The notes under the pieces: model-generated | Database searches by the model: none | The model's input: the letters and a program-made list of their open reading frames with translations, nothing else | Told to the model about the DNA's origin: nothing | Translations under genes and position numbers: made by a program | Part shown: positions 1-7,383 of the stretch, piece after piece | Numbering within the stretch: the stretch's first letter is position 1 | Layout of the letters: each line of letters opens with the position of its first letter | Assembly: GCA_030638935.1 (NCBI GenBank) | Contig: DAOWDR010000072.1 | Coordinates: 1 to 7,383, forward strand | Direction of reading: 5' to 3' | DNA from: Desulfobacteraceae bacterium | GTDB lineage: Bacteria > Desulfobacterota > Desulfobacteria > Desulfobacterales > Desulfobacteraceae | DNA: 7,383 bases

Positions 1-3000
1 CGCATCACGCTGACCCACAGCAATGAATCCTTTGAGCTTGACCCGTTTTTATCCAACACTATTTCCCCCCACACCATGGCTCACCCGGGTATCACCGGGC
101 ATATCGTTTATGTGGGCAACGGGGAGTTAACGGCGTTTAATAATAAAACAATAAAAAACTCAATGGTTCTGATGGATCTTGATTCTGCAGACAACTGGAT
201 CACTGCCCTGTCCCTTGGTGCCAAAGCCATCATTTACCTATATGGTGACGCACCTGATAAATTTCTTTTTCAAGACAAACGCGAGCTGTCCCCTGTCAAT
301 TTTCCAAGATTTATCCTTTCTGACAAAAAAGCAGAGACCTATTTTCCCGGTTTCAAAAACAGCGGGTCACTGGGTGAGAAAACAATGGTCACCATCAGGT
401 CCGACCTTAAATGGACAAATATTATCACTGAAAATATTTATTGCATGGTTCCGGGCAGTGATACAAAATTAAGCGAGGAATTAATTATTGTCGAGGGATT
501 TTATGACACATCCGGATTCGTCCCGGGAAAATCCCCGGGAGCGGATCAATCCTGTTCCATTGCATCCCTGATGGATCTTGCAGAATTTCTAAAAATCAAT
601 CCCCCGAAGCGATCCATCCTTCTGGTGGCCACATCAGGATATGGAAACAGTCTGGCCGGCATGCGGGAGATGATCTGGAGCCTCAACGCAAAATCCAGAC
701 ACCTTAAAAAAATGCTGGCGAAATATGAAAAAATCATTGTTGATTCTGAACAAAGTATAGACGGATTAAAACAGTTTGCGAACCGGAAAGAGATGGATAC
801 GGATCAGTTGAACCTGATTCAAAAAAACATCGTTGATATCATCAAAACAAGAATAGATACCCAAAGCTACCAGCTCATGCAGCTTCGCCTTGAAGACAAT
901 CCAGACGAAATCCGAATCAAGCAACTGGCAGGCCAAAGGATGGTATTAAAACGCCTGGAAAGTAAAAATGACCTTATCAATCTGACGCCGGACGAAGCCC
1001 TTATCTTCAATGACCTGATTGGGCTTGCCATGGAAAAACTGAACAAGACATTGGGCGATACACGTATCAATAAAAAAAGTATAAAATCCGCAATGGCCTT
1101 GAATAAACTCGTTCAATCAAAAGAAGTCCGGATGATCATCTCGCTCCACCTTTCAAGCCACGGAAACGGCATTGGTGCCTTTAACCAAGGATGGTTGTAT
1201 GACATCAAAGACTCCGGCAATGCGTTTGCGCCATATGTGAAGATTGATAAAGTTCTCATGAATAGTGCAAAAAAAACAGCTGTTGCCTTAGACACGGAAA
1301 ACATTTTCAAGGACACCCTGCGACCGTCACTTCAACGCCCCTGGCAGAGCTATCTGCCGGATACCCCCGCTCTTGGCGGAGAAATCAGCCAATTGGCCGG
1401 CTATTTAGGGCTCAGCCTTGTAACGACCAATGATTCACGACGGTTTTGGAGCACCCCGAATGACACCTTGGAAATGATGGATATGAACAATGCGGCAAAA
1501 CAAAGCCGATTTGTTTCAACCATGATTGCAATGGTTGCCTCAGCAGAGGATTTATCCCAGACAAGACTTCCGCGCAACGAATTTGCAACCATCAAGGGAC
1601 GGGCTAATTTTCTGAGACATGGCGCCGTATTTGCAGATGCCCCGGCTCCACAGAGTGTTATCCTTGCATTTCAGGGGCCGGGAATCTTTTACAGCATGGT
1701 GGATGAATCCGGAGAATTCTTCATAAAAGGGGTTGCCACAAAAAAACAAACCCTTCACAAGGTCATTCTGGAGGGGTATAAGTTTGATCCTATAAACGGA
1801 AATACCATATGGGCGGTTGACAAAAGAAAAACGACCAAAGAAAGGTACAGGGTCAAGGTTACCAAAAAAAAGATGGAAACCGATCTTGTCATGTTCCCCT
1901 GCAGCCAGACCACCATATTGAATCTGCTGGAGCCCAGGACCTTTCAGTATATGACCAAATTACAGATACTGGATGCACGGTCAAATGCAACCCCTATCCG
2001 GCACTGGTTCAGCCGAATTGACACAAGGGCATCCACTATCAATTCCATCTATCTGCAGCCGGGAACCCGGCTGAAACTGACCCTGTCCGACACACTTTTG
2101 ACAAAAAAATTCATCCTGACCCATTCAGACAAGAAACATCCCAGCGGCATTGGATATCGAATAGATGAAACACCTGTCATTGCCCCTAGTCAGTACCTGG
2201 CAGCCAGGGACATGTGGGCATTATTAAACCCGAGGATCAATAACCTTGAAGAAAAAGGAATCAACAATCAGAAAATACGGGATCTTCAACTCCAGGGGAA
2301 TCAGGCATTAACAGATGCAGGACGCTATTTTGACACCCTGGCATATGACAAATTTTTCAGTTCAGCCGGCACTGCCCTGGCACTGGCGGGCAGGGTATAT
2401 GACCATGTAGAAAGCATTCAAAAAGATGTACTTTACGGGGTCCTGTTTTACATAGTTTTATTTGCACCGTTTGCCTTTTGCCTGGAACGGTTTCTGTTTG
2501 CCTTTATCAATATATATAAACGGATTGCCGGATTCTTAGGCATCCTGGTGCTTTTAATCGTCGTAATTTACAATGTCCATCCGGCATTTGAACTGGCTTA
2601 CAGTCCCATCGTCGTTATTCTGGCATTTTTTATTATCGGGCTGTCCGCCATGGTGACCTGGATTATTTTTCACCATTTTGAAAATGAAATGAAACAGCTC
2701 CAGCAACAGGGAAAAAGGGGCAATGAAGGAGAAATCAGTTTCTTTAAGGCTTTTTCTGCATCTTTTTTCATGGGGATAAACAACCTCCGCCGCAGAAGGA
2801 CCCGAACCGTTTTGACCTGCACCACTTTAATTATTTTAACGTTCACCATCATGAGTTTTACATCTGTTAAAAACATCCGTCAGCATTCCAAACTATTGTA
2901 TAACGATAAAGCACCTTATCAGGGACTTCTGGTCAAACAGATCAACTGGAAAAGCCTGCCCCAAAGCGCCTTTAAGGTTATCGAAAACACCATGGCCGAG

Positions 3001-4551
3001 ACGATGATTGCGGCTCCCCGGGCATGGCTTGAAACATCCGACAGAACACAATCAACAAAGATTCCCATCCGATCTGAAAATGTTACCTTTGAAGCCAATG
3101 GCCTGATGGGATTATCCTCCCAGGAACCTGAAATAAGCGGACTTTCAGACCTTATCACAAAGGGGCGCTGGTTTTCACGCAGCGATCGATATGCCATTAT
3201 TCTTCCGGAAAGAATGGCGCATTATCTCAACCTTCCGGACCTGGACAGAAAGGACGTCTATATCCGGCTCTGGTCAATTCCGTTTAAGGTCATCGGCACC
3301 TTTTCAGGTGCCGATTTTGATCAGTTCAAAGATCTGGACGGAGAGCCCATAACCCCTGCTATTTTTCCGGATGAACTCTTTCAACAAACCACGGAATCTG
3401 AAATGGAGGCCATGGAATCCGGTGATGATATCAAGGCCTTTCAAAGTCGATATAAGCATATCCCGTTTGACCAGACGGTTATCATTCCCCATGAAACACT
3501 GATGTCACTTGGCGGGAACCTGAAAAGTATCGCATTAAAGCATAAACAAAAACCCCTGGACAATACCTCAACCTTTCAAATGGTGGATCGCTTCGGGTTA
3601 TGGCTTTTTTCCGGAGAGAAAAAAGGCGTTTATCTTTACAGTGCCAGTGACAGTCTTAATTACAGCGGCCTACCCAACATTTTAATCCCTATTTTAATCT
3701 CCATTTTTATTGTTCTTAACACCATGATCAGCAGTGTCCAGGAACGAAAGAGAGAAATCGGAATTTACACCTCCATTGGAATGGCCCCTTCCCATGTCTC
3801 GATTATTTTTATTGCTGAAGCGCTTTCCTATGCGGTATTAAGTGTGGTCCTGGGATACATTCTTGCCCAGGTGATGGTAAAAGTTTTTGCAGGCACCACC
3901 CTTCTCAGCGGCATCACTGTCAACTACTCTTCCCTTGGCGGCGTTTTTGCCATGGCTATGGTCATGCTGGTGGTTCTTTTATCCTCTGTTTACCCTTCAA
4001 GAGTTGCGGCTGCCATTGCCATCCCTGATGTTGAAAAATCATGGGAACTGGCAAAGGCCGAAGGTGATATCCTTGATATTGATTTGCCTTTTTTAATTAA
4101 AAGCACTGAAGAATCAAGTATTTGCGGATATCTTTATGACCTGTTTAATGCCCATCGCAGGGTATCCCATGGTATTTTCTCCGTTGGCAGGCTCCAGCTG
4201 AAAACTGCACCGGAAAATGAAGATGCCGGAATAAAACAGGACAAGGGGGTGAATGGTAAAGATTTCCAAATTGATTTTACTGCCTGGCTTGCACCGTTTG
4301 ATCTGGGTGTGATGCAGCATGTTAACTTTAGTGTTAAGTTTTCACCTCACTTTAAAGGATATATGGAAATAGGCATGACCATTGTCAGAAAATCCGGTGA
4401 ACACAACACATGGTGGCGGGTGAATAAAAGATTTGTTAACCTGATACGAAAAAAGCTTTTGATCTGGCGATCAATGGATATCGTTGAAAAAGAAACATAT
4501 AAAACTCTAATGGAATCCCTTATCAACGGAGAGGAAATCCCCCTTGCCTGA
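1..4551 (+). CDS. FtsX-like ABC permease with degenerate M28-peptidase-like ectodomain (5'-partial)
   Basis: Predicted inner-membrane permease subunit of an ABC system; substrate unknown. The frame is open from base 1. The ATG at 76 is probably internal: it has no Shine-Dalgarno sequence, and the upstream codons (FELDPFLSNT) continue the PA-like domain. Residues below count from that Met. 1-120: PA-like region (GITGHIVYVGNG, LGAKAIIYL). 130-490: M28-peptidase fold signature with every expected metal ligand replaced (F142, Q158, Y189/G190, H358, S459), so probably non-catalytic; it carries a charged helical, possibly coiled-coil insert at about 205-345. 505-690: beta-rich, the first part like a carboxypeptidase-regulatory repeat. 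700-780: helical. Membrane helices at about 785-806, 814-833 and 843-866. FtsX module: helix 910-930 after a basic NLRRRRTRT stretch, periplasmic domain 931-1198, helices at about 1200-1218, 1242-1266 and 1285-1310, with the classic ERKREIGIYTSIG loop. 1318-1491: cytoplasmic tail. Positive-inside topology is consistent. The FtsX assignment is firm; the M28 ancestry is good; the function is inferred. The partner ATPase is not in the window. Confidence 0.9.
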   Translation, partial: RITLTHSNESFELDPFLSNTISPHTMAHPGITGHIVYVGNGELTAFNNKTIKNSMVLMDLDSADNWITALSLGAKAIIYLYGDAPDKFLFQDKRELSPVNFPRFILSDKKAETYFPGFKNSGSLGEKTMVTIRSDLKWTNIITENIYCMVPGSDTKLSEELIIVEGFYDTSGFVPGKSPGADQSCSIASLMDLAEFLKINPPKRSILLVATSGYGNSLAGMREMIWSLNAKSRHLKKMLAKYEKIIVDSEQSIDGLKQFANRKEMDTDQLNLIQKNIVDIIKTRIDTQSYQLMQLRLEDNPDEIRIKQLAGQRMVLKRLESKNDLINLTPDEALIFNDLIGLAMEKLNKTLGDTRINKKSIKSAMALNKLVQSKEVRMIISLHLSSHGNGIGAFNQGWLYDIKDSGNAFAPYVKIDKVLMNSAKKTAVALDTENIFKDTLRPSLQRPWQSYLPDTPALGGEISQLAGYLGLSLVTTNDSRRFWSTPNDTLEMMDMNNAAKQSRFVSTMIAMVASAEDLSQTRLPRNEFATIKGRANFLRHGAVFADAPAPQSVILAFQGPGIFYSMVDESGEFFIKGVATKKQTLHKVILEGYKFDPINGNTIWAVDKRKTTKERYRVKVTKKKMETDLVMFPCSQTTILNLLEPRTFQYMTKLQILDARSNATPIRHWFSRIDTRASTINSIYLQPGTRLKLTLSDTLLTKKFILTHSDKKHPSGIGYRIDETPVIAPSQYLAARDMWALLNPRINNLEEKGINNQKIRDLQLQGNQALTDAGRYFDTLAYDKFFSSAGTALALAGRVYDHVESIQKDVLYGVLFYIVLFAPFAFCLERFLFAFINIYKRIAGFLGILVLLIVVIYNVHPAFELAYSPIVVILAFFIIGLSAMVTWIIFHHFENEMKQLQQQGKRGNEGEISFFKAFSASFFMGINNLRRRRTRTVLTCTTLIILTFTIMSFTSVKNIRQHSKLLYNDKAPYQGLLVKQINWKSLPQSAFKVIENTMAETMIAAPRAWLETSDRTQSTKIPIRSENVTFEANGLMGLSSQEPEISGLSDLITKGRWFSRSDRYAIILPERMAHYLNLPDLDRKDVYIRLWSIPFKVIGTFSGADFDQFKDLDGEPITPAIFPDELFQQTTESEMEAMESGDDIKAFQSRYKHIPFDQTVIIPHETLMSLGGNLKSIALKHKQKPLDNTSTFQMVDRFGLWLFSGEKKGVYLYSASDSLNYSGLPNILIPILISIFIVLNTMISSVQERKREIGIYTSIGMAPSHVSIIFIAEALSYAVLSVVLGYILAQVMVKVFAGTTLLSGITVNYSSLGGVFAMAMVMLVVLLSSVYPSRVAAAIAIPDVEKSWELAKAEGDILDIDLPFLIKSTEESSICGYLYDLFNAHRRVSHGIFSVGRLQLKTAPENEDAGIKQDKGVNGKDFQIDFTAWLAPFDLGVMQHVNFSVKFSPHFKGYMEIGMTIVRKSGEHNTWWRVNKRFVNLIRKKLLIWRSMDIVEKETYKTLMESLINGEEIPLA
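4528..4535 (+). promoter_or_regulatory. Ribosome binding site for the DUF6785/DUF6784 gene
   Basis: GGAGAGGA lies inside the last codons of the FtsX-like gene, with its GGAGAGG core ending 9 nt before the TTG at 4544. This strong Shine-Dalgarno match decides the start. No ATG lies close by, and the next in-frame Met comes about 77 residues in, after two predicted membrane helices. The placement suggests translational coupling to the upstream gene. Confidence 0.75.
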
Positions 4552-6535
4552 ACAAAGAAAAAAAGGCGTTGTCATACGGCCCAGGGCCTTCATCCTGGGG
4601 TTTGTTCTTGCGGTACTCATCTGTGCCTTAACCCCTTTCAATAACGTGTATCGCAGTGCAACCCCCTTGGGTGGCGGTTACTTTCCCCTGGCACCGTTTT
4701 ATCTGTTATTCTGGCTGACCATACTCACCGCACTGTCCAGAAAATTTTTAAAAATTGATACACTTCTCACGGGTATGGAACTGATGTTTACCTGGGGGCT
4801 CATGCTGCTTGTTTCAGGCATTGCCTATACTGGTTTTGCCAGAACATTTTTCATCAACCTGACGGCTCCCTTTTATTTTGCAACGGTTGAAAACCGCTGG
4901 CAGGAAATCATTCAGCCGATGCTGCCCGGCAATTTATTTCCCCATGGCACTGCTGCCATTGACATGCTGTATAATGGAATTGACGGTGGACAGGAAATGG
5001 GGTGGATTGAACTGGCGTTTAAAATTCCATGGACTGCCTGGGCACTGCCCTTTTTATCCTGGGGAATTTTTATGATCCTGTGCTATTTTCTAATTCTGTG
5101 TGTAGTCTATATGCTTACCCGACAGGCCATGGAAAACGAACAGATGAATTTTCCTTTATTGATTGTACCCAAAATGATGCAGGAGGCCCTGGATGAAAAA
5201 AAACTGTCTTCATTTTTTGGCAACAAATTTCTTTTAATGGGGATCAGCATACCGTTTTGCCTTCACTTGTTAAATGGATTAAATTTTTACTTTCCTTCGT
5301 TTCCCCATATCAACACCTTGGTTTTAGCCGGTCCTTATTTCCCAAAACAGGGCATCCTCACCGGATTTATAAAACTTAAACTCTATTTTTACCCGGCATT
5401 CATCGGATTTGCCTTCCTGGCATCAAAACAGGTCTCTTTTTCATTCTGGTTTTTTTTCATACTGGGTGCATTTTTCACCGGTGTATTGTCTGTTGCGGGT
5501 TTAAGCTTCCCTGCTTCGGAACTGGGGACCACGTTTGGCCCCACATTGTCAAGCCCTGAAGAAACACAAATGATCGGGGCATTTATCGTCTTTGCGCTGT
5601 TTCTGATATGGCTTGCCAGATTCCATTTCTGGGAAATCATGGGGCATGCTGTTACATCCGGCAACCCTTCTGATGACCCCAATTGGGTCGGAGATAAAAT
5701 TGCCTTCTGGGGCACAAGTTCCGGATTTGTCGCCCTGATCGTGTGGTTTTCATTCCACGGGGTGACTGTTTTACAAAGTCTTTTGTTGATTATTTTTTTC
5801 ATCATGTTTACCATGGTCGCTGTCCGGGTGGTCTGCCAGGGAGGGATCACCTACTTTACATTAACCGTTGCGCCCCTTGATGCAATCAATACTATTTTCG
5901 GACTTAAAATATTTTCCAGCCTTGCCTTGATTATCGGCAGTATCAGCCAGAAAATACTGTTCCTGGACTTAAGGGAATCCATAGCACCCTCAATCCTTCA
6001 TTCGCTCAGGATTACACGGCGGGTAAAAGGACAGGGGGCTGTTGCCTGTGCCGTTTTTCTGGTTATGATCAGTTGCCTGTTTGTCTCTGCCGGGGCCATG
6101 ATCCTTCTGTGCTATAAATACGGAATAAGGGAACTTCAGCTTGACTGGGCAACCAGAACAACGATATCAGTGTACAATAACCTTCTTCCGTTGGTCCAGA
6201 ATAATATTGAACAGGGAGATTCCATTAAATTTTTTGCCGTCATGGGTGCAGTTGTCATGGGAATTCTCGCCTTGGGGTATCATCGGTTTTACTGGTGGCC
6301 CCTTCACCCCATCGGATATTTGATGGTCTATAGTTCTGCCATGAAAATTCTCTGGCTGAGTTTTTTCATCGGATGGCTGTTTAACACACTTTGCATGAGA
6401 TACGGCGGCATCATTTTATTCAGGCAAATGCGATATTTTTTTGTGGGACTGATCATGGGTGATTTTCTCATGGGCGGGACATGGGCCATTATCGGTTTTT
6501 TTACGGAATACGGCTACCAGGTGCTGCCCACATAA
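4544..6535 (+). CDS. DUF6785/DUF6784 family multi-pass membrane protein (OPT-like)
   Basis: A 663-residue, very hydrophobic inner-membrane protein of unknown function, possibly a transporter. It starts at TTG, overlaps the preceding stop by 8 nt and has a good Shine-Dalgarno sequence. I count roughly 14-16 candidate membrane helices, for example at residues 14-31, 44-65, 78-98, 165-190, 227-246, 298-318, 342-358, 389-425, 454-470, 499-525, 562-580 and 630-654. The N-terminal part (RPRAFILGF, then FNNVYRSATPLGGGYFPL) fits my memory of DUF6785. The C-terminal block at about 578-650 (PLHPIGY, W-x-SFFIGW, RYGG, GDFLMGG) fits DUF6784. The loop MENEQMNFPLLIVPK at 196-210 resembles the FP-containing loop of OPT-type transporters and of the next gene product. 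Length is about what I expect for the family, with no sign of truncation. Family placement is from recall of motifs; a transport role is inference from fold-like features and context. Confidence 0.85.
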   Translation: MPEQRKKGVVIRPRAFILGFVLAVLICALTPFNNVYRSATPLGGGYFPLAPFYLLFWLTILTALSRKFLKIDTLLTGMELMFTWGLMLLVSGIAYTGFARTFFINLTAPFYFATVENRWQEIIQPMLPGNLFPHGTAAIDMLYNGIDGGQEMGWIELAFKIPWTAWALPFLSWGIFMILCYFLILCVVYMLTRQAMENEQMNFPLLIVPKMMQEALDEKKLSSFFGNKFLLMGISIPFCLHLLNGLNFYFPSFPHINTLVLAGPYFPKQGILTGFIKLKLYFYPAFIGFAFLASKQVSFSFWFFFILGAFFTGVLSVAGLSFPASELGTTFGPTLSSPEETQMIGAFIVFALFLIWLARFHFWEIMGHAVTSGNPSDDPNWVGDKIAFWGTSSGFVALIVWFSFHGVTVLQSLLLIIFFIMFTMVAVRVVCQGGITYFTLTVAPLDAINTIFGLKIFSSLALIIGSISQKILFLDLRESIAPSILHSLRITRRVKGQGAVACAVFLVMISCLFVSAGAMILLCYKYGIRELQLDWATRTTISVYNNLLPLVQNNIEQGDSIKFFAVMGAVVMGILALGYHRFYWWPLHPIGYLMVYSSAMKILWLSFFIGWLFNTLCMRYGGIILFRQMRYFFVGLIMGDFLMGGTWAIIGFFTEYGYQVLPT

Positions 6536-6557
6536 TTTATTAAATTCAAGGATTACC

Positions 6558-6561
6558 AGGG
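6558..6561 (+). promoter_or_regulatory. Probable ribosome binding site for the third gene
   Basis: AGGG lies 9 nt upstream of the ATG at 6571, in the 35-bp gap after the TAA of the DUF6785/DUF6784 gene. A further AAGGA lies about 18 nt upstream and is too far away to be the main site. The match is modest but well spaced. The gap holds no hairpin followed by a T-run, so transcription probably continues through it. Confidence 0.5.
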
Positions 6562-6570
6562 TTATATTAC

Positions 6571-7383
6571 ATGTATGATGACAAAGAGCTGCAAGAGTAC
6601 CGTGATCTTTTAAAAGCACCGGACCACTTTGAAGAAGGGTTCAACTGGAAAACCATTGTGGGTGCCATTTTTATTGGATTTCTCATGATGCCCGGAAGCA
6701 TGTATCTTCAACTGGTCATTGGCACTGGTATCGGTCCTGCCGCCAGATGGGTCACCATTATTCTTTTTGCTGAAATTGCCAAACGGGCCTATTCCGATTT
6801 AAAACAACAGGAAATCTTCCTGCTGTATTATATGGCCGGCGCTGCCATGGCATCCCCTTTTCAGGGGCTGTTGTGGAATCAATACCTGGTACAGTCCGAT
6901 GCTGCGAAAATGCTGGGACTCACCGAGCTCATCCCCTCCTGGATTGCCCCGCAACCAGAATCGGTGGCCCTTCTGGAAAGAACTTTCTTACACCCTGACT
7001 GGCTGATTCCCATCCTCTTGCTGGTCGGGTCACAGATTATTCAGAGAATAGATCAGTTTGGGTTGGGATATGCCTTATACCGCATCACATCCGACGTTGA
7101 AAAGCTGCCCTTTCCCATGGCACCGGTGGGGGCTCTGGGAACCATTGCCCTGGCAGAGTCCAGGGAAGAAAAAGCAACCTCATGGAAATGGCGGGTTTTC
7201 TCCATCGGAGGGGTGATCGGTCTTGCCTTCGGCAGTATTTATATCTTGCTGCCTGCCGTCTCAGGTCTTATCTTTACAGAGCCCATCCGGCTGATCCCCA
7301 TCCCTTTGATCGAGCTGACGCTGCATACCGAAGGTGTGCTCCCGTCTTTTGCAACCTGTATTCAGCTGTATCTTTGTCTGATC
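6571..7383 (+). CDS. OPT-like (oligopeptide-transporter-type) multi-pass membrane protein, 3'-partial
   Basis: The frame is open from the ATG at 6571 to the window edge: 271 residues with no stop, so the C-terminal part is missing. A short charged N-terminus (about 24 residues) leads into helices at roughly 27-46, 54-72, 80-100, 142-165 and 208-230. Motifs that recall OPT-family and similar annotated peptide-transporter proteins are GFNWKTIVGAIFIGF at 23-37, the GSMYLQLVIGTGIGP stretch at 42-56, and the loop VEKLPFPMAP at 176-185. The same plan (N-terminal helix pair, long loop with a predicted outside segment, then an FP-containing loop) is seen in the preceding gene product, so the two look like distant paralogues. 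It lies 35 bp downstream in the same direction and probably in the same operon. Family-level assignment is moderate; the substrate (peptide, siderophore-metal or other) cannot be told from this fragment. Confidence 0.8.
   Translation, partial: MYDDKELQEYRDLLKAPDHFEEGFNWKTIVGAIFIGFLMMPGSMYLQLVIGTGIGPAARWVTIILFAEIAKRAYSDLKQQEIFLLYYMAGAAMASPFQGLLWNQYLVQSDAAKMLGLTELIPSWIAPQPESVALLERTFLHPDWLIPILLLVGSQIIQRIDQFGLGYALYRITSDVEKLPFPMAPVGALGTIALAESREEKATSWKWRVFSIGGVIGLAFGSIYILLPAVSGLIFTEPIRLIPIPLIELTLHTEGVLPSFATCIQLYLCLI

Noticed and set aside
76..78. ATG at 76 as the true start of the first gene
   Set aside because: There is no Shine-Dalgarno sequence in the C-rich bases before it, and the 25 upstream codons are open and read as part of the PA-like domain, so the gene most likely begins before the window.
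521..540. Inverted repeat TCCCGGG / CCCGGGA with a 6-nt loop
   Set aside because: It is a perfect 7-bp stem but lies in codons for Pro-Gly pairs in the M28-like region, has no T-run, and is best explained by codon use.
3887..4096. Short + strand frame overlapping the FtsX helices
   Set aside because: It is an out-of-frame shadow of the well-supported FtsX module, and its hydrophobic character comes from the same DNA.
5389..5850. 153-residue open frame on the minus strand
   Set aside because: It lies wholly antisense to the DUF6785/DUF6784 gene, has no supporting family features, and its composition is what the complement of a membrane-protein gene produces.
6563..6568. TATATT as a -10 promoter element before the third gene
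   Set aside because: It is only 2 nt from the ATG, so it would need a leaderless transcript, and no -35 box is visible at a suitable distance. Operon read-through is simpler.

Overview
The window reads as one stretch of a co-directional operon on the + strand, with almost no non-coding DNA: three consecutive genes for inner-membrane proteins, the first cut off at its 5' end and the last at its 3' end. I see no RNA genes, mobile elements, CRISPR arrays or convincing promoters or terminators. Base composition is moderate, with AT-rich and Lys/Ile/Phe-rich coding. Envelope proteins of this style suggest a Gram-negative bacterium, perhaps a Desulfobacteraceae-type sulfate reducer or another environmental lineage. 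That placement is an impression from sequence style, not a proven assignment.

Layout: (1) positions 1-4551 encode a very large composite protein of more than 1,500 residues in the window. It has an N-terminal PA/M28-peptidase-like ectodomain that has lost all the recognisable zinc and catalytic residues. A beta-rich linker and three membrane helices follow, then a complete FtsX/MacB-type ABC permease module and a 170-residue cytoplasmic tail. (2) Positions 4544-6535 encode a 663-residue multi-pass membrane protein of the DUF6785/DUF6784 type. It starts at a TTG inside the end of gene 1 (8-nt overlap) behind a strong ribosome binding site. (3) Positions 6571-7383 encode the first 271 residues of another multi-pass membrane protein that resembles oligopeptide-transporter (OPT) family proteins. 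This gene runs off the window.

How they may work together (inference): the FtsX-type permease would need a cytoplasmic ATPase of the LolD/MacB/FtsE class, most likely encoded just outside the window. The two downstream proteins look like distant paralogues of each other, both with an OPT-like plan, and could form a heteromeric transporter. The overlap of genes 1 and 2 and the 35-bp gap between genes 2 and 3 imply co-expression. A mechanotransmission-type ABC permease with a dead peptidase ectodomain, paired with two OPT-like transporters, is the most interesting candidate system here. Its substrate cannot be read from the sequence.
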